In this document: piece after piece, positions 61,301 through 64,000 of the stretch
Numbering within the stretch: position 1 is the first letter of the stretch
Layout: each line of letters opens with the position of its first letter
Source of the DNA: Trichuris trichiura
Lineage: Eukaryota; Nematoda; Enoplea; Trichinellida; Trichuridae
DNA length: 64,000 bases
Assembly (NCBI GenBank): GCA_037903355.1
Contig: JBAJFE010000057.1
Span: forward strand, 1 to 64,000
Reading direction: 5' to 3'
The notes under the pieces: model-generated
Told to the model about the DNA's origin: nothing
The model's database searches: none
The model's input: the letters and a program-made list of their open reading frames with translations, nothing else
Made by a program: the position numbers and the translations under genes

Positions 61301-62860
61301 TGGTAAGTTTCACACTCTTTCGCTGAAGATGAAAAGTTTGTGCTGTTACGCGTGTAGTTCCATAGTTGTTTGTTTTTTTTGCCTGCAGACGCCTTGGTCT
61401 AAATAAGTTCGAATAAGTGTAAACTTCTCTGACTAACTTACACTAACAGACGCTAAATAATTGTACGTAATGATTGAAGAACGAGAAAGGTACTAGCAAA
61501 CTGGGCGTTACGCATATAGGACCTTATAAGGTCACGTTTCGTGTAGCTTATTCGCTCAGGCAAAGGGCTGCCTAAGTGTTCTCTTAACGCTTCCATGCTA
61601 ACGTTAAGAGGGATCTAGCTAACATCCGCATACTGTAGGTGACTTGCGTCGCTACGATGGCTTTTGAACTTGCTGGCCTAATGGGTCTGTACGGTTTGAA
61701 ATTGAACCCCGTATCCGTGGTTACGCTAATAACGGCTGTTGGCATTGGAGTCGAATTTACTGTCCATATGTTGCTCAGCTTTTTGACATCGATGGGCAAC
61801 CGTTCGGAAAGGATGCAAAAAGCGGTATGGCATATGTTTACTCCGGTGCTCCATGGTGGCTTGAGCACACTTCTCGGTCTACTGATGCTGGCTTTTTCGG
61901 AATTTGAATTCATAGTTCAGTAAGCGCGGTCTAAGACGTCCCTTTGACGCTAGCCATCTTCACGGTTGTTTTTCTGCTTTTCAGATACTTTTTCCTCGTG
62001 ATGAGTACCCTCATTTTGTTGGGTATTTTTAACGGTTTGGTCGTCTTCCCCGTGCTGCTGTCGTGGGTTGGACCTCCGCCTGAGGTAGGTTGAAGTTACG
62101 TTTTAAAATTTTTTTCCACGTTAATTTTGCAGGTACAATCATTGGACAATAGCAATTGTCTGCCCCCTCCGTCGCCCTCCTTTGTGTCCAAACAGCTAAG
62201 TAGTCTCTGCAAGTCCTTGGGCGGAACGGGCGGTTCAGATATTGGGCTGAATCGCTCTAGCCGTCGTGGCGTACCGCGTGCGTCCGACATGTCTCTGAGC
62301 ACTATAACTGAAGAAACACCACCACCGCCACCCATTGGCGACAGCCCAGCCGGTACGACCAACAAAGGGGAAGTGCGTTCCGTAAGTTCCCACATTCTAA
62401 GCCTTATGCAAATTTGATAATAGACGAGCTTCTAAAGATGCAACTCTCTTAAAGCGGGTGCATAAAGCTCCCTTAGAAAAAGCAGTGGACAATTTAAATC
62501 ATTTTAACTCACATTGCGGGCTGATTTTTTTATAATAAGTTACGAAATAAGTCGGTCATGGAAATGATCCTTAGACGTTGTCCTTGTGCTTTGTAGAGAC
62601 CAGTTGAACCATTGTAACCAGCTGTTTTTCTGAGCTTTATCTGTCCGTTTAAAGCTGCATCATTTGCAGTATTCCCGAGCGATGTGAGCATCGGTTTGTC
62701 CTTTTTAAAGGACTCAGTGATGGCGGCCGTGCATGGACGAAAAAATTCAGGATCGTCTGACAATGGAGGGGCGAAGCTTTGCTCAAACGATGGCTCCACC
62801 AATGGCAGCGTGTCGCCGAATAACACTGACAGTCCCAATGTGCGGCCATCAACGCAGTAA
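55328..62860 (+). CDS. PTCH: Patched-family Hedgehog receptor/sterol transporter (12-TM RND protein)
   Basis: Exons: 55328-55453, 55512-55704, 56422-57517, 59094-59382, 59429-60160, 60221-60673, 60726-60906, 60967-61055, 61111-61302, 61639-61919, 61985-62084, 62133-62381 and probably 62711-62860 (TAA). All joins are in phase; 57518-59093 is a GC-AG intron. Landmarks: [18 protein letters not shown] and the first membrane helix, LWIEKGGRL; extracellular domain 1 with [30 protein letters not shown] and LIIGG; a sterol-sensing domain (59429-59900) with [20 protein letters not shown] carrying the GxxxDD motif; [11 protein letters not shown]; extracellular domain 2; [16 protein letters not shown] with the TM10 Gxxx[13 protein letters not shown]. 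These are Patched rather than PTR/Dispatched features. Relay acidic residues are kept, so transport activity is plausible. Patched exports sterol from the membrane and inhibits Smoothened in bilaterians; nematodes use PTC proteins in cytokinesis and development. The N-terminal exon and C-terminal tail are uncertain. Confidence 0.9.
58246..58310 (-). other. tRNA-like sequence (probably a relic)
   Basis: The minus strand has GCCGTGGCGCAATAAGCGC, a good A-box/D-arm with a GCGC stem, and GGTTCGAATTT, a B-box, at about tRNA spacing. The anticodon arm does not pair properly and the acceptor stem is not convincing. It is in the large Patched intron. More likely a tRNA-derived relic than a working gene. 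Confidence 0.3.
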
Positions 62861-63006
62861 CTTGTTTTTCCGGTGTTGCCATTAGTTCACGGCTGCGGCC
62901 TTAACCCACTGCTTTGTAACTTTGGGTTTTTGCCATTTCATCGTCTGCGATATGCTGTTGTTGCCTAGTTGCTTATTGAATATTTATTCCTTTGCTGTTT
63001 TTGCAG

Positions 63007-63023
63007 TTCATCAAGAGGAAGCG
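63007..63023 (+). CDS. Possible alternative 3' micro-exon of the Patched gene
   Basis: A 17-nt block (FIKRK plus two bases) is bounded by a TTTTTGCAG acceptor and a GTGAGT donor and starts in the phase left by exon 62133-62381. It would extend the C-terminal tail instead of the 62711-62860 exon; a continuation at about 63815-63880 is conceivable. Confidence 0.3.
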
Positions 63024-64000
63024 GTGAGTATAAGTTTGCGCATTAGTCCTAGGCATTGATGGGCATCATTATAGGTACATTATTTTATTTAACATTCCAA
63101 CCAAGTGAACTCTTTTGCGTTTTATAATGCTATGTGTTGATGAGGGTCGTAATAACAGCAGTATATATTTAGGATTATTTTATTGCGAAGATGTTTTCTG
63201 TAAATTAGTTTTATTATTTCATATTAGTTTGCCTGCCATTGGCGGCAATGAAAACTTTGCAAACCAATTCATACGGCTGTTTCGTTAAATTATACGTTCG
63301 TCTGAAAAGAGGGTTTAATTAAAGGAGAACGTTTTCCGTTGATACACTAACTGTAGTCAGCGTATAACCTTTTAGGCTGTGAGTTAGTATTGGAAAATGG
63401 AAAAGCAAAATTTAAATCATTCCAAGGAAATGGATTTAATAAATTAGCGCTCTAAGTTAAGCAGGACTTTATTTTCAAATCTTTTGTTGACGCAGCGACT
63501 CAAAAAAACTTTTTAAGCAAATATCGTACTTTTTTTAAAGATATATTTCAATAATATAGAGATATGTCAATAATAACTTAAAAATTGGTAGGCATTTCAA
63601 ACGCTTTAGTTGATATGCAGTAATGACTGGTAATTCCCTTATCAGCTTTCAGTTTTTACTTATAGAGAAATGCGTGCCGCGCCGGCTTCTGTTTCATTTG
63701 AAAGATAAAAGCTATGCATATATTAATGGAAAGGTTTTAAAATGTTTTAGTTTCCTTGAATAACTTGTTGATTTGCCCCAATGGGTTTTTTCTTGTTTTA
63801 ATACATCGGTAAGCGCATCGACGTTGCCGAACCGGAGCACTTTACTTGGAAATGAATTTTTTCCTTTAAAGCTGTACAGGTTAGTATGATGTCTTATTGT
63901 ATTGACTGATTAAAAAAGATTTCTTTGAGGAATAGAATGTTTTCTGCATAATTTAGTTTTTTCCATTGCTACCATAGTACTATTGATACGTTTTGTGACT
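63024..64000. other. Downstream region, no gene confirmed
   Basis: A/T-rich sequence with no recognised coding region apart from a possible small exon at about 63815-63880 ending in a GTTAGT donor. Confidence 0.35.

Noticed and set aside
1..64000. CRISPR arrays, bacterial operons, ribosomal RNA
   Set aside because: None seen; repeats are dispersed transposons or microsatellites and genes have spliceosomal introns.

Overview
Eukaryotic genomic DNA, most likely from a nematode and probably from the Trichinellida (whipworm or Trichinella-like) branch. This is an inference from short introns (many of 50-60 nt, some GC-AG), short degenerate TTAGGC-type hexamer runs, and the mix of Penelope-like, Mutator-like, Gypsy, hAT and pogo-type elements. 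No ribosomal RNA, convincing tRNA, CRISPR or bacterial operon is present. The ends fall inside sequence that continues beyond the window.

Host genes, left to right. (1) Ornithine decarboxylase antizyme, 1275-2074 (+), carrying a UCC-UGA-U programmed +1 frameshift site. (2) A three-exon gene for an unrecognised secreted protein, 6237-7500 (+). (3) A 21-exon M1 aminopeptidase-family gene, 8001-13927 (-). It is intact in frame but has lost the zinc and catalytic motifs (HELTR for HEXXH, CASEF for GAMEN), so it looks like a pseudopeptidase. (4) A HORMA-domain REV7/MAD2L2 gene, about 14224-17343 (-), with its first exon unresolved. (5) V-ATPase subunit e, 18473-18801 (+). (6) A Patched-type Hedgehog-receptor-family gene, 55328-62860 (+), with a candidate 5' exon at 47271-47369. 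All gene models were built by hand from family alignment, splice sites and codon phase; every internal junction given is phase-consistent.

The middle third (about 19.4-41.7 kb) is a transposon-rich island. A segment of about 6.3 kb (19415-25705) recurs in the same orientation at 32826-41695, where it is interrupted by a 3' Gypsy fragment and a long TTA microsatellite. Each copy contains two units made of a strong hairpin followed by two short exons with correct splice sites whose peptide ends in NRVK|VIFHPEFL, a glycogen synthase signature. The hairpins of the two copies show compensatory base changes. Between the copies lie a Mutator-like (MULE) transposase relic, a Penelope-like terminus, an AAT microsatellite, an 835-bp terminal-inverted-repeat element, a 476-bp hAT-type element with a perfect 8-bp target duplication, and pogo/Tigger-like ends. 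Captured host exons beside a MULE relic suggest Pack-MULE-type gene capture.

The 41.7-55.3 kb stretch holds few supportable features: candidate first exons, one unresolved minus-strand coding region, a foldback repeat and microsatellites. Most of it may be 5' region and first intron of the Patched gene.
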